Below are positions 16,977 through 25,574 of a stretch of 64,000 nt of DNA, piece after piece (position 1 is the first letter of the stretch; each line of letters begins with the position of its first letter). The notes under the pieces are model-generated. The model saw only the letters and a program-made list of their open reading frames with translations. It did not search any database and had not been told where the DNA came from. The position numbers and the translations under genes were made by a program. The DNA comes from Pseudomonas sp. Marseille-Q3773 (GTDB taxonomy: Bacteria; Pseudomonadota; Gammaproteobacteria; Pseudomonadales; Pseudomonadaceae): the NCBI RefSeq assembly GCF_916618955.1, contig NZ_OU745390.1, positions 1,674,001-1,738,000 of the forward strand, read 5' to 3'.

Positions 16977-18296
16977 ATGAACATGTACCATGATGCCGAT
17001 CGTGCCCTGCTGGACCCGATGGAAACCGCCAGCGTAGATGCCCTGCGCCAGCACCAGCTGGAGCGCCTGCGCTGGAGCCTGAAGCACGCCTACGACAATG
17101 TGCCGCTGTACCGCCAGCGCTTTGCCGAGTGCGGCGCCCACCCTGACGACCTCAAGTGCCTCCAAGACCTGGCGAAGTTCCCGTTCACCGGCAAGAACGA
17201 CCTGCGCGACAACTACCCCTACGGCATGTTCGCCGTGCCCCAGCAGGAGGTAGTGCGCCTGCACGCCTCCAGCGGCACGACCGGCAAGCCGACGGTGGTC
17301 GGCTACACCCAGAACGACATCGACACTTGGGCCAACGTGGTGGCTCGCTCGATCCGCGCTGCCGGTGGGCGCAAGGGTGACAAGGTGCATGTGTCCTACG
17401 GCTATGGCCTGTTTACTGGCGGGCTGGGCGCGCACTACGGCGCCGAGCGCCTGGGTTGCACAGTGATTCCCATGTCTGGCGGGCAGACTGAGAAGCAGGT
17501 GCAGCTGATCCGCGATTTCCAGCCCGACATCATCATGGTCACCCCGTCGTACATGCTCAACCTGGCCGACGAGATCGAGCGCCAGGGCATCGACCCGCAC
17601 ACGCTCAAGCTGCGGCTGGGCATTTTCGGGGCGGAACCCTGGACCGACGAGCTGCGCCGCTCGATCGAGCAGCGCCTGGGCATCGATGCCCTCGACATCT
17701 ATGGCCTGTCGGAAATCATGGGTCCCGGGGTGGCGATGGAATGTCTCGAGACCAAGGACGGCCCGACCATCTGGGAAGACCATTTCTACCCCGAGATCAT
17801 CGACCCGGTCACCGGTCAGGTACTGCCGGACGGCCAGCTGGGTGAGCTGGTGTTCACCTCGCTGAGCAAGGAAGCGTTGCCCATGGTGCGCTACCGCACC
17901 CGCGACCTGACCCGGTTGCTGCCCGGCACTGCCCGGCCAATGCGGCGGATCGGCAAGATCACCGGTCGCAGCGACGACATGCTGATCATTCGCGGGGTCA
18001 ACGTGTTTCCGACCCAGATCGAGGAGCAGGTACTTAAAATAAAACAGCTTTCAGAGCTTTATGAGATCCATTTGTATCGAAATGGAAACCTGGACAGTGT
18101 GGACGTGCATGTGGAATTGCGTTCGGACTGCCAGCACTTTGATGAAGGCCAGCGCAAGCTGTTGACCGGGGAGCTGACCAGGCAGATCAAGACCTATATC
18201 GGCATCAGCACCCAGGTGCGCCTGCAACCCTGCGGCACGCTCAAGCGTTCCGAAGGCAAGGCCTGCCACGTATTCGACAAACGCTTGGCCAGCTGA
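16977..18296 (+). CDS. paaK: PaaK phenylacetate-CoA ligase
   Basis: A 439-aa adenylate-forming ligase that activates phenylacetate to phenylacetyl-CoA, the first step of the pathway and the source of the PaaX inducer. The AMP-binding P-loop is LHASSGTTGKPTVVGYT, with YGLSEIMGPG as the A5 motif, and the C-terminal lid domain contains GRSDDMLIIRGVNVFPTQIE. The start MNMYHDADRA is chosen over the upstream frame, which overlaps paaJ. A strong terminator follows, so paaFGHIJK end here and paaA has its own promoter. Confidence 0.95.
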   Translation: MNMYHDADRALLDPMETASVDALRQHQLERLRWSLKHAYDNVPLYRQRFAECGAHPDDLKCLQDLAKFPFTGKNDLRDNYPYGMFAVPQQEVVRLHASSGTTGKPTVVGYTQNDIDTWANVVARSIRAAGGRKGDKVHVSYGYGLFTGGLGAHYGAERLGCTVIPMSGGQTEKQVQLIRDFQPDIIMVTPSYMLNLADEIERQGIDPHTLKLRLGIFGAEPWTDELRRSIEQRLGIDALDIYGLSEIMGPGVAMECLETKDGPTIWEDHFYPEIIDPVTGQVLPDGQLGELVFTSLSKEALPMVRYRTRDLTRLLPGTARPMRRIGKITGRSDDMLIIRGVNVFPTQIEEQVLKIKQLSELYEIHLYRNGNLDSVDVHVELRSDCQHFDEGQRKLLTGELTRQIKTYIGISTQVRLQPCGTLKRSEGKACHVFDKRLAS

Positions 18297-18316
18297 TTCA
18301 TTCAGCTGCCTGTTCG

Positions 18317-18343
18317 GCCCCGGCAATCGTCGGGGCTTTTTTT
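18317..18343 (+). terminator. Rho-independent terminator after paaK
   Basis: GCCCCG pairs with CGGGGC around an eight-base loop and is followed by seven T. It separates the paaF-K transcript from paaABCDE. Confidence 0.85.
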
Positions 18344-18359
18344 GCCTGGAGAATTGCGC

Positions 18360-18393
18360 GGGCTGCTGCGTCCCTTTCGCGATGCAGCAGCCC
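18360..18393. repeat. 10-bp stem hairpin (REP-like) upstream of paaA
   Basis: GGGCTGCTGC and GCAGCAGCCC are perfect inverted arms around a 14-base loop (GTCCCTTTCGCGAT). The CCCTTTCGCG loop text resembles parts of P. putida REP elements. It may be a second terminator stage or a REP fragment. Confidence 0.5.
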
Positions 18394-18427
18394 CGCCGGC
18401 CAGAAAAGCGACACATAAATCTTATTT

Positions 18428-18473
18428 GATACATACAAAACTGTTTGACGTTGTGTTTTGTATCGCTTACAAA
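18428..18473 (+). promoter_or_regulatory. paaA promoter with overlapping PaaX-like operator
   Basis: TTGACG (18445-18450) and TACAAA (18468-18473) are spaced by 17 bases, a good sigma70 promoter. GATACATACAAAAC (18428-18441) and GTTTTGTATC (18455-18464) form an imperfect inverted repeat; the second half lies in the promoter spacer. The shared GTATC half-site with the paaY-paaF region suggests PaaX repression. Confidence 0.7.
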
Positions 18474-18503
18474 TGACTCATGCCTTAGCAGGAGTCGCAG
18501 CAC

Positions 18504-19493
18504 ATGTACGCACAGCTAGTGGAAACCGGAGTCAAGCGCGTCAAGTCGCTGGAAGAGATGTCGCCCGAAGAGCGCAACTTCCAAGAAAAGATCGACGCCG
18601 AAATCAAGATCGAAGCCAAGAACTGGATGCCCGAGGCCTACCGCCAGACCCTGATCCGGCAGATCTCCCAGCACGCCCATTCGGAAATCGTCGGCATGCT
18701 GCCCGAAGGCAACTGGGTCACTCGCGCCCCCAGCCTGAAGCGCAAGCTGCAGCTGATGGCCAAGATCCAGGACGAAGCCGGTCACGGCCTGTACCTGTAC
18801 AGCGCGATGGAAACCCTGGGCGCCGACCGCGACGAAGAGATCGCCAAGCTGCACAACGGCAAGGCCAAGTATTCGAGCATCTTCAACTACCCCACCCTCA
18901 GCTGGGCCGACATGGGCGCGGTGGGCTGGCTGGTGGATGGCGCCGCCATCGTCAACCAGGTGGTGCTGCAGCGCACCTCCTATGGCCCCTACTCGCGCGC
19001 CATGATCCGCATCTGCAAGGAAGAGAGTTTCCACCAGCGCCAGGGCTACGAAATGCTCCTGACCATGATGCGCCACGGTACCCAGGCCCAGCGCGACATG
19101 GTCCAGGACGCCATCAACCGCCTGTGGTGGCCGGCGCTGATGATGTTCGGCCCTAGTGACGAACATTCTCCCAACAGCGCCCAGTCCATGGCCTGGAAAA
19201 TCAAGCGCCAGACCAACGATGAACTGCGCCAGCGCTTCATCGACCAGACCGTGCCGCAGCTCGAGTTGCTCGGCTGTACCGCCCCTGACCCACAACTGAA
19301 GTGGAACGCCGAGCGCGGCCACTACGATTTCGGCGAAATCCAGTGGGACGAATTTTACGAAGTGATCAAGGGCAATGGCCCGTGCAACCAGGAGCGTGTC
19401 GCCACCCGGCGCAAGGCCATCGAGGACGGCGCCTGGGTACGCGAGGCGGCGGTGGCCTACGCGCGCAAGCAACAGAACAAGAACGCCGCCTGA
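18504..19493 (+). CDS. paaA: PaaA phenylacetyl-CoA epoxidase catalytic subunit
   Basis: A 329-aa ferritin-like diiron protein, the catalytic alpha subunit of the PaaABCE monooxygenase that forms the 1,2-epoxide of phenylacetyl-CoA. Diiron-ligand helices are visible: Glu/His around [20 protein letters not shown] and [19 protein letters not shown] lies ten bases before the ATG. First gene of the paaABCDE unit, under the promoter at 18445-18473. Confidence 0.96.
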   Translation: MYAQLVETGVKRVKSLEEMSPEERNFQEKIDAEIKIEAKNWMPEAYRQTLIRQISQHAHSEIVGMLPEGNWVTRAPSLKRKLQLMAKIQDEAGHGLYLYSAMETLGADRDEEIAKLHNGKAKYSSIFNYPTLSWADMGAVGWLVDGAAIVNQVVLQRTSYGPYSRAMIRICKEESFHQRQGYEMLLTMMRHGTQAQRDMVQDAINRLWWPALMMFGPSDEHSPNSAQSMAWKIKRQTNDELRQRFIDQTVPQLELLGCTAPDPQLKWNAERGHYDFGEIQWDEFYEVIKGNGPCNQERVATRRKAIEDGAWVREAAVAYARKQQNKNAA

Positions 19494-19518
19494 GCGGCGA
19501 TTGATGCGGAGATCGAAA

Positions 19519-19800
19519 ATGTCTGTCTGGACCCTCTACGAAGTGTTCGTGCGCAGCAAGCACGGCCTTAACCACAAGCATGTCGGCAGCGTGCACGCTG
19601 CCGATGCGGCCATGGCCATCGAAAACGCCCGTGAGCTGTATACCCGTCGCAGCGAAGGGGTGAGCCTGTGGGTGGTACCCTCGGCCCTGATCACCGCCTC
19701 CTCCCCTGACGAGAAAGACCCGCTGTTCTCCCCGGCGGACGACAAGGTCTATCGCCACGCCAGCTTCTACGAACTGCCTGACGAAGTCGGGCACATGTGA
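19519..19800 (+). CDS. paaB: PaaB phenylacetyl-CoA epoxidase subunit
   Basis: A 93-aa small subunit needed for assembly or bridging in the PaaABCE complex. Recognised by WTLYEVFVRSKHGLNHKHVGSVHAADA and the C-terminal YRHASFYELPDEVGHM. GGAG is seven bases before the ATG. The 25-bp gap from paaA and 8-bp gap to paaC show operon structure. Confidence 0.95.
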   Translation: MSVWTLYEVFVRSKHGLNHKHVGSVHAADAAMAIENARELYTRRSEGVSLWVVPSALITASSPDEKDPLFSPADDKVYRHASFYELPDEVGHM

Positions 19801-19808
19801 GGTTGGCC

Positions 19809-20567
19809 ATGCACAAGCACGATCTGATCCCCTACCTGCTGCTGCTCGGCGACAGTGCCCTGGTGCAGGGCCAGCGCCTCTGCGAATGGTGTGGCCGGGC
19901 CCCGGCCATCGAAGAAGAACTGGCCCTGATGAACGTGGGTCTCGACCTGGTCGGCCAGGCCCGCAACTGGCTCGAATATGCCGCCGAATTGCTGGATGAC
20001 GGCCGCGACGCCGATGCCCTGGCCTTCCGCCGTGACGAGCGGGCCTACCGCAACCTGCTGCTGGTCGAGCAACCCAATGGCGACTTCGCCGTGACCATGA
20101 CCAAGCAGTTCCTTTACGACGCCTGGCATCTTGCCATGCTGCAGGGCCTGGTCGGTTCCGCTGACGAGCGTATTGCCGGCATCGCTGGCAAAGCCCTGAA
20201 AGAAGTCACCTACCACCTGCGCCGATCCAGCGAATGGGTACAGCGCCTGGGCGGCGGCACCGAGGAAAGCCGTCAGCGCATGCTCACAGCCATCCCTGCG
20301 CTGTGGCGCTTCACCGTTGAACTCACGGCCGGCAGTGACAACGAGTTACAACTGGCCCAGGCAGGTATCGCCGCCGACCCGGCCAGCGTCGGCGCAGGCT
20401 GGCTGAAGCAGGTTGGCGACGTCTTCGCTGCGGTCGAACTGCCGCTGCCCAAAGCGGCCAGCCAGTTCTACCTGGATGGCCGCAAAGGTCTTCACACCGA
20501 GCACCTTGGCCTGCTGCTGGCCGAGATGCAGTTCCTGCCAAGGGCCTACCCCGATGCCACCTGGTGA
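19809..20567 (+). CDS. paaC: PaaC phenylacetyl-CoA epoxidase structural subunit
   Basis: A 252-aa ferritin-fold beta subunit that pairs with PaaA and keeps it soluble and active. Typical stretches are LLLLGDSALVQGQRLCEWCGRAP, GLDLVGQARNWLEYA and YHLRRSSEWVQRLGGGT. As is normal for PaaC, the full diiron ligand set is degenerate. The ATG at 19809 follows TGAGG; the 3' end overlaps paaD by 14 bases. Confidence 0.95.
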   Translation: MHKHDLIPYLLLLGDSALVQGQRLCEWCGRAPAIEEELALMNVGLDLVGQARNWLEYAAELLDDGRDADALAFRRDERAYRNLLLVEQPNGDFAVTMTKQFLYDAWHLAMLQGLVGSADERIAGIAGKALKEVTYHLRRSSEWVQRLGGGTEESRQRMLTAIPALWRFTVELTAGSDNELQLAQAGIAADPASVGAGWLKQVGDVFAAVELPLPKAASQFYLDGRKGLHTEHLGLLLAEMQFLPRAYPDATW

Positions 20568-21087
20568 GCTGATTGCCGGCGACCGTGGCGCCCGCGCACC
20601 ACGTGCGGACGACCTGGCACGTGCCTGGGCGGTGCTGGCCCAGGTCATGGACCCGGAGGTGCCCGTGGTCAGTGTGGTCGACCTCGGCATCGTCCGTGGC
20701 CTCGACTGGCGTGCCGGTCACCTGCACCTAGTGGTCACGCCGACCTACTCCGGCTGCCCGGCCACCGAGGTGATCGAGGCGGATATCCGCCAGGCGCTGG
20801 AGCAGGCGGGATTCCCGGCGCCCGCGCTGGAGCGCCGGCTGACGCCGGCCTGGACGACCGACTGGATCAGCGAGCTGGGCCGCGAACGCCTGCGAGCCTA
20901 TGGCATTGCCCCGCCGCAAGGCAGTAGCAGCAAGCGCAGCCTGCTCGGCGCGGCGCCCCAGGTGTGCTGCCCGCAGTGCGGCAGCGCCCAGACCGAATTG
21001 CTCAGCCAGTTCGGCTCCACCGCTTGCAAGGCGCTGTACCGCTGCCGCGAATGCCTGGAGCCATTCGACTATTTCAAATGCCTTTGA
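20554..21087 (+). CDS. paaD: PaaD Fe-S maturation protein for the epoxidase
   Basis: A 177-aa protein with an N-terminal MIP18/DUF59 domain (VMDPEVPVVSVVDLGIVRG, TPTYSGCPATEVIEADI) and a C-terminal zinc-ribbon-like part with two Cys-x2-Cys pairs (CCPQCGS and CRECLEPF). It is known to be needed for epoxidase activity, probably in loading the iron-sulphur cluster of PaaE. ATG at 20554 overlaps the end of paaC; the longer upstream frame lies inside paaC and is rejected. Confidence 0.93.
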   Translation: MPPGELIAGDRGARAPRADDLARAWAVLAQVMDPEVPVVSVVDLGIVRGLDWRAGHLHLVVTPTYSGCPATEVIEADIRQALEQAGFPAPALERRLTPAWTTDWISELGRERLRAYGIAPPQGSSSKRSLLGAAPQVCCPQCGSAQTELLSQFGSTACKALYRCRECLEPFDYFKCL

Positions 21088-21102
21088 GCCGTGGAGAACG
21101 CC

Positions 21103-22179
21103 ATGAGCCCGTTTCACAGCCTGACCATCAAGCAAGTGCGCAACGAGACCCGCGACGCGGTATCGATTGCCTTCGAGGTGCCCGAGCACCTGCGCGAGAC
21201 ATTCCGCTTCACCCAGGGCCAGTACCTGGTCCTGCGTACCCAGCTGGACAACGAAGAAATCCGCCGTTCCTACTCCATCTGCAGCGCCGTGCAGGACGGC
21301 GAGCTGCGCGTGGCGGTCAAGCGCGTGCCTGGCGGGCGCTTCTCGGCGTTTGCCAATGACGTGCTCAAGGCCGGCCAGCAGCTGGAGGTGATGGCGCCGT
21401 CGGGCAGTTTCTTCGTGCCGCTGGACCCGGCACGCCACGGCAACTATTTGGGGGTGGCCGCCGGCAGCGGCATTACCCCGCTCCTGTCGATCATCGCCAC
21501 CACCCTGGCCAGCGAGCCGCACAGCCGCTTCACCCTGTTGTACGGCAACCGCTCCAGCTCCGGGGCGCTGTTCCGCGACAAGCTCGAAGACCTGAAGAAC
21601 CGTTACCTCGAGCGCCTGAACCTGATTTTCGTGTTCAGCCGCGAACAACAGGATGTCGACCTGTACAACGGCCGCATCGATGCCGACAAGTGCGGCCAGC
21701 TGTTCTCGCGCTGGCTGGATGTAGCCAGCCTGGATGCGGCGTTCATCTGTGGCCCGCAGGCAATGACCGAGACCGTCCGCGACAGCCTCGAGGCCAACGG
21801 CATGGCCAGGCACCGCATCCACTTCGAGCTGTTCGCCGCCGCCGGCAGCGAAGCCCGACGCGAGGCCCGCGAAGCGGCGCGCCAGGTGGACTCGGCACTC
21901 AGCCACATCACGGTCATCAGCGATGGCCGCGCCCTCACCTTCGACCTGCCACGCAATACCCGCAACGTGCTGGACGCCGGCAATGCCATCGGCGCCGAGC
22001 TGCCGTATTCGTGCAAGGCCGGGGTGTGCTCCACCTGCAAGTGCCGGGTCATCGAGGGCGAGGTGGAAATGGACAGCAACCATGCCCTGGAGGATTACGA
22101 AGTGGCGGCCGGGTACGTGCTGTCGTGCCAGACCTACCCGGTAAGCGACAAGGTGGTGCTCGACTTCGACCAGCTGTAG
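21103..22179 (+). CDS. paaE: PaaE phenylacetyl-CoA epoxidase reductase
   Basis: A 358-aa reductase carrying electrons from NADPH to the PaaA diiron site. Order: FAD-binding barrel (RRSYSICSA), NAD-binding domain (GVAAGSGITPLLSI, FICGPQAM) and a plant-type 2Fe-2S domain with CKAGVCSTCKC and a fourth Cys in VLSCQTYP. GGAG stands seven bases before the ATG at 21103; a GTG at 21091 contains that site. Last gene of paaABCDE; REP-like repeats follow. Confidence 0.95.
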   Translation: MSPFHSLTIKQVRNETRDAVSIAFEVPEHLRETFRFTQGQYLVLRTQLDNEEIRRSYSICSAVQDGELRVAVKRVPGGRFSAFANDVLKAGQQLEVMAPSGSFFVPLDPARHGNYLGVAAGSGITPLLSIIATTLASEPHSRFTLLYGNRSSSGALFRDKLEDLKNRYLERLNLIFVFSREQQDVDLYNGRIDADKCGQLFSRWLDVASLDAAFICGPQAMTETVRDSLEANGMARHRIHFELFAAAGSEARREAREAARQVDSALSHITVISDGRALTFDLPRNTRNVLDAGNAIGAELPYSCKAGVCSTCKCRVIEGEVEMDSNHALEDYEVAAGYVLSCQTYPVSDKVVLDFDQL

Positions 22180-22213
22180 GCCCAAGCCCCTCTCAGGCGG
22201 CTGACGCGGTTTG

Positions 22214-22340
22214 TGTGGGAGCGGCCTTGTGTCGCGAAAGGGCCGCAACGCGGCCCCAGGATCCTGGCCCTGATCATGGATTGCCGGGGCTGCTCGCAGC
22301 CCTCTCGCGACACAAGGCCGCTCCTACAAAGGCCGCTCCA
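22214..22340. repeat. REP-like inverted repeat pair (REPIN-type) between paaE and the permease genes
   Basis: A 20-bp sequence with GAGCGGCCTTGTGTCGCGA (22218-22237) recurs perfectly inverted at 22305-22324, with GC-rich sequence between (GGGCCGC..GCGGCCC). A third partial copy, AAGGCCGCTCC, follows at 22329-22339. Flanking TGTGGGAG and CTCCTACA are typical of P. putida intergenic REP elements. It may attenuate read-through from paaE. Confidence 0.75.
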
Positions 22341-22402
22341 ACACCAATGCAACACCCGCGTGACCTCAACAAAACAATTACAACACCCAGAGATCGCAAC
22401 CT

Positions 22403-22711
22403 ATGACCCCCGAACGCATCGAAAGCATCGTCAATCACCCCGACTTCCAGCACCTGGTGCGGCGCAAACGCCGCCTCAACGGCGGCCTGACGCTGGCCAT
22501 GCTGGTGACCTACTACGGCTTCGTCCTGCTGGTGGCCTTTTCCCCCAGCACCCTCGGCCAGTCCCTCAGCGGTGGCGTGACTACCGTCGGCATGCTGGTG
22601 GGCGTGCTGATGGTACTGCTGTCCTTCGCCCTGACCGGCATCTACGTGCATCGTGCCAACAACGTGCTCGACCCGCTCAACGACAAGGTCAAGCAGGAGT
22701 GCGCACGATGA
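22403..22711 (+). CDS. DUF485 inner-membrane protein, partner of the permease
   Basis: A 102-aa DUF485 protein (YjcH-like). Two membrane segments are clear, about residues 30-50 ([18 protein letters not shown]) and 60-83 ([21 protein letters not shown]). The last four bases overlap the next ATG (ATGA), so translation is coupled to the symporter gene, as in yjcH-actP. Its function is not established; it probably assists the permease. Confidence 0.88.
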   Translation: MTPERIESIVNHPDFQHLVRRKRRLNGGLTLAMLVTYYGFVLLVAFSPSTLGQSLSGGVTTVGMLVGVLMVLLSFALTGIYVHRANNVLDPLNDKVKQECAR

Positions 22712-24270
22712 ACTGGACAGCCATCTCGATGTTCATGGTGTTCGTCTGCTTCACCCTGCTGGTCACCCGCTGGGCTGCGCTGCGCACCCGCTCGGCCAGT
22801 GATTTCTACACCGCCGGCGGAGGCCTGAGCGGCATGCAGAACGGCCTGGCCATCGCCGGCGACATGATCAGCGCCGCCTCGTTCCTGGGCATTTCGGCGA
22901 TGATGTTCATGAACGGCTACGACGGCCTGCTGTACGCGCTGGGCGTGCTCGCCGGCTGGCCGATCATCCTGTTCCTGATCGCCGAGCGCCTGCGCAACCT
23001 GGGCAAGTACACCTTTGCCGACGTGGTCAGCTACCGCCTGGCGCAAACCCCGGTGCGCCTCACCTCGGCCTTCGGCACCCTGGTGGTGGCGCTGATGTAC
23101 CTGGTGGCGCAGATGGTCGGCGCCGGCAAGCTGATCGAGCTGCTGTTCGGCATCAGCTACCTGTATGCGGTGATGCTGGTCGGCGTGCTGATGGTCGCCT
23201 ACGTCACCTTCGGCGGCATGCTCGCTACCACCTGGGTGCAGATCATCAAGGCAGTGATGCTGCTGTCCGGCACCAGCTTCATGGCGTTCATGGTGCTCAG
23301 GCACTTCGGCTTCAGCACCGAGGCGATGTTCGCCAGTGCCGTGGCCGTGCATGCCAAGGGCCAGGCGATCATGGCCCCGGGCGGTTTGCTGTCCAACCCG
23401 GTGGATGCCATTTCGCTGGGGCTGGGCATGATGTTCGGCACGGCCGGCCTGCCGCATATCCTGATGCGTTTCTTTACCGTCAGCGACGCCAAGGAAGCGC
23501 GCAAGAGCGTGTTCTATGCCACCGGCTTCATCGGCTATTTCTACCTGCTGCTGATCGTCATTGGCTTTGGCGCCATCGTCATGGTCGGCACCGAACCGTC
23601 CTACCGCGATGCCACTGGCGCGATCGTCGGCGGTGGCAACATGGTCGCCGTGCACCTGGCCCAGGCAGTGGGTGGCAACCTGTTCCTCGGCTTCATCTCC
23701 GCCGTGGCCTTCGCCACCATTCTCGCCGTGGTCGCCGGCCTGGCGTTGTCGGGGGCTTCGGCCGTATCGCACGACCTGTATGCCTGCGTGATGCGCCAGG
23801 GCCAGGCCAGCGAACAGGAGGAAATGCGCGTGTCGCGCCTCGCCACCCTGCTGATCGGTCTGCTGGCGGTGATACTTGGCCTGCTGTTCGAGTCGCAGAA
23901 CATCGCCTTCCTCTCCGGCCTGGTGCTGGCAGTGGCCGCCTCGGTCAACTTCCCGGTACTGCTGCTCTCGATGTTCTGGAAAGGCCTGACCACCCGTGGC
24001 GCGGTGTGCGGCAGCATGGCCGGGCTGCTCTCGGCGGTGCTGCTGGTAGTGCTGGGGCCGGCGGTGTGGGTCAACGTGCTGCATCACGAAAAGGCACTGT
24101 TCCCCTACAGCAACCCCGCGCTGTTCTCCATGAGCCTGGCGTTCCTCGGCGCCTGGGTGTTCTCGGTCACCGACAGCTCCGAACGCGCCAGCCAGGAACG
24201 TGGCCGCTATCTGGCGCAGTTCATCCGCTCCATGACCGGAATCGGCGCTGCCGGCGCCAGCAAGCACTGA
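22708..24270 (+). CDS. sodium:solute symporter, ActP/PhaJ-type phenylacetate permease
   Basis: A 520-aa sodium:solute symporter with about 13 membrane segments. Family landmarks include [30 protein letters not shown] near the N-terminus and [15 protein letters not shown]. It is closest to acetate permease ActP; position inside the catabolon matches PhaJ, proposed to carry phenylacetate in P. putida U. It works with the DUF485 protein before it and the outer-membrane channel after it. Substrate is inferred from context. Confidence 0.9.
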   Translation: MNWTAISMFMVFVCFTLLVTRWAALRTRSASDFYTAGGGLSGMQNGLAIAGDMISAASFLGISAMMFMNGYDGLLYALGVLAGWPIILFLIAERLRNLGKYTFADVVSYRLAQTPVRLTSAFGTLVVALMYLVAQMVGAGKLIELLFGISYLYAVMLVGVLMVAYVTFGGMLATTWVQIIKAVMLLSGTSFMAFMVLRHFGFSTEAMFASAVAVHAKGQAIMAPGGLLSNPVDAISLGLGMMFGTAGLPHILMRFFTVSDAKEARKSVFYATGFIGYFYLLLIVIGFGAIVMVGTEPSYRDATGAIVGGGNMVAVHLAQAVGGNLFLGFISAVAFATILAVVAGLALSGASAVSHDLYACVMRQGQASEQEEMRVSRLATLLIGLLAVILGLLFESQNIAFLSGLVLAVAASVNFPVLLLSMFWKGLTTRGAVCGSMAGLLSAVLLVVLGPAVWVNVLHHEKALFPYSNPALFSMSLAFLGAWVFSVTDSSERASQERGRYLAQFIRSMTGIGAAGASKH

Positions 24271-24288
24271 CTCCAGGGAAGAACAACC

Positions 24289-25539
24289 ATGTCGGGTAAA
24301 ACAACAATGAACCGTACACACTTCAGGTCGGCCGCCTGGCTGGCCACCCTGGCCCTGCCGCTGCCTGCGATGGCCGATTTCGTCGGTGACAGCCACGCCA
24401 GGCTGGAGCTGCGCAACCACTACCTCAACCGCGACTTCCGCCAGAGCAACGCAGCGCAGGCCAAGGCCGAGGAATGGGGCCAAGGCTTCACCGCCAGGCT
24501 GGAGTCTGGCTTCACCGAGGGCCCGCTCGGCGTTGGCGTCGATGCCATGGGGCAACTGGGTATCAAGCTCGACTCCAGCCGCGACCGCCGCAACACTGGC
24601 CTGCTGCCCTTTGGCCCGAACAGCCATGAGCCGGTCGACAACTACAGCGAACTGGGCCTGACCGGCAAGCTGCGGCTGGCCAAGAGCACCCTGCGCCTGG
24701 GCACCCTGCAACCGATCCTGCCCGTTGTGGTGTACAACGATACTCGCCTGCTGGCCTCCACCTTCCAGGGCGGGCTGCTGACCAGCCAGGACCTCGCCGG
24801 CCTGACCTTCAATGCCGGCCGCCTGACCAAGGCCAACCTGCGTGATTCCTCGGGCCGCGATGACATCGGTTATGGCGCCGCCAGCAGCGACCACCTGGAC
24901 TTCGGCGGCGGCAGCTATGCCATCACCCCGCAAACCAGCGTCAGCTACTACTACGCCAAGCTCGAAGACATCTACCGCCAGCAGTTCGTCGGCCTGGTCG
25001 ATACCCGCCCGCTGGGCGAAGGCCTGAGCCTGCGCACCGACCTGCGCTACTTCGATAGCCGCGAAGACGGCGCCAAACGTGCCGGCACCATCGATAACCG
25101 CAACTTCAACGCCATGTTCACCCTCGGCGTGCGGGCCCACAAGTTCACCGCCACGTGGCAACAGATGTCCGGTGACAGTGCGTTCCCGTTCGTCAACGGC
25201 GGCGACCCGTTCACCGTCAACCTGGTGACCTACAACACCTTCACCCGCGCCGGGCTGGACTCCTGGCAGCTGCGCTACGACTACGACTTCGTCGCCATGG
25301 GCGTACCCGGCCTGAGCTTCATGACCCGCTACACCGACGGACGCCACGCCGAAACCGCCACGCTCAGCAACGGCCGTGAGCGCGAGCGTGACACCGACAT
25401 CACCTACGTCATCCAGAGCGGCCCATTCAAGGACGTCAGCCTGCGCTGGCGCAACGTCACCTTCCGCTCCGGCAACGGCCTGACCAACGCCGTGGACGAA
25501 AACCGCCTGATCATCGGCTACACCCTGGCGCTGTGGTAA
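24289..25539 (+). CDS. OprD-family outer-membrane porin, PhaK-type
   Basis: A 416-aa OprD-type specific porin. A signal peptide ends at about ALPLPAMA, followed by [21 protein letters not shown], the usual OprD beginning with RNYYLNRDF-like text, and a beta-rich sequence ending in [10 protein letters not shown] with a terminal aromatic residue. AGGGA precedes the ATG at 24289; the ATG at 24307 is an alternative. Context in the catabolon matches phaK, proposed as the phenylacetate entry channel. Confidence 0.88.
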   Translation: MSGKTTMNRTHFRSAAWLATLALPLPAMADFVGDSHARLELRNHYLNRDFRQSNAAQAKAEEWGQGFTARLESGFTEGPLGVGVDAMGQLGIKLDSSRDRRNTGLLPFGPNSHEPVDNYSELGLTGKLRLAKSTLRLGTLQPILPVVVYNDTRLLASTFQGGLLTSQDLAGLTFNAGRLTKANLRDSSGRDDIGYGAASSDHLDFGGGSYAITPQTSVSYYYAKLEDIYRQQFVGLVDTRPLGEGLSLRTDLRYFDSREDGAKRAGTIDNRNFNAMFTLGVRAHKFTATWQQMSGDSAFPFVNGGDPFTVNLVTYNTFTRAGLDSWQLRYDYDFVAMGVPGLSFMTRYTDGRHAETATLSNGRERERDTDITYVIQSGPFKDVSLRWRNVTFRSGNGLTNAVDENRLIIGYTLALW

Positions 25540-25574
25540 CAGCGCCCTTACCTCTGAACAGCATGGAGAACAGC

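Noticed and set aside
22642..25347. A 901-codon open frame on the minus strand
   Set aside because: It lies antisense to the symporter and porin genes, has a biased His/Gln/Gly-rich composition, and no family resemblance; a shadow of high-GC coding DNA.
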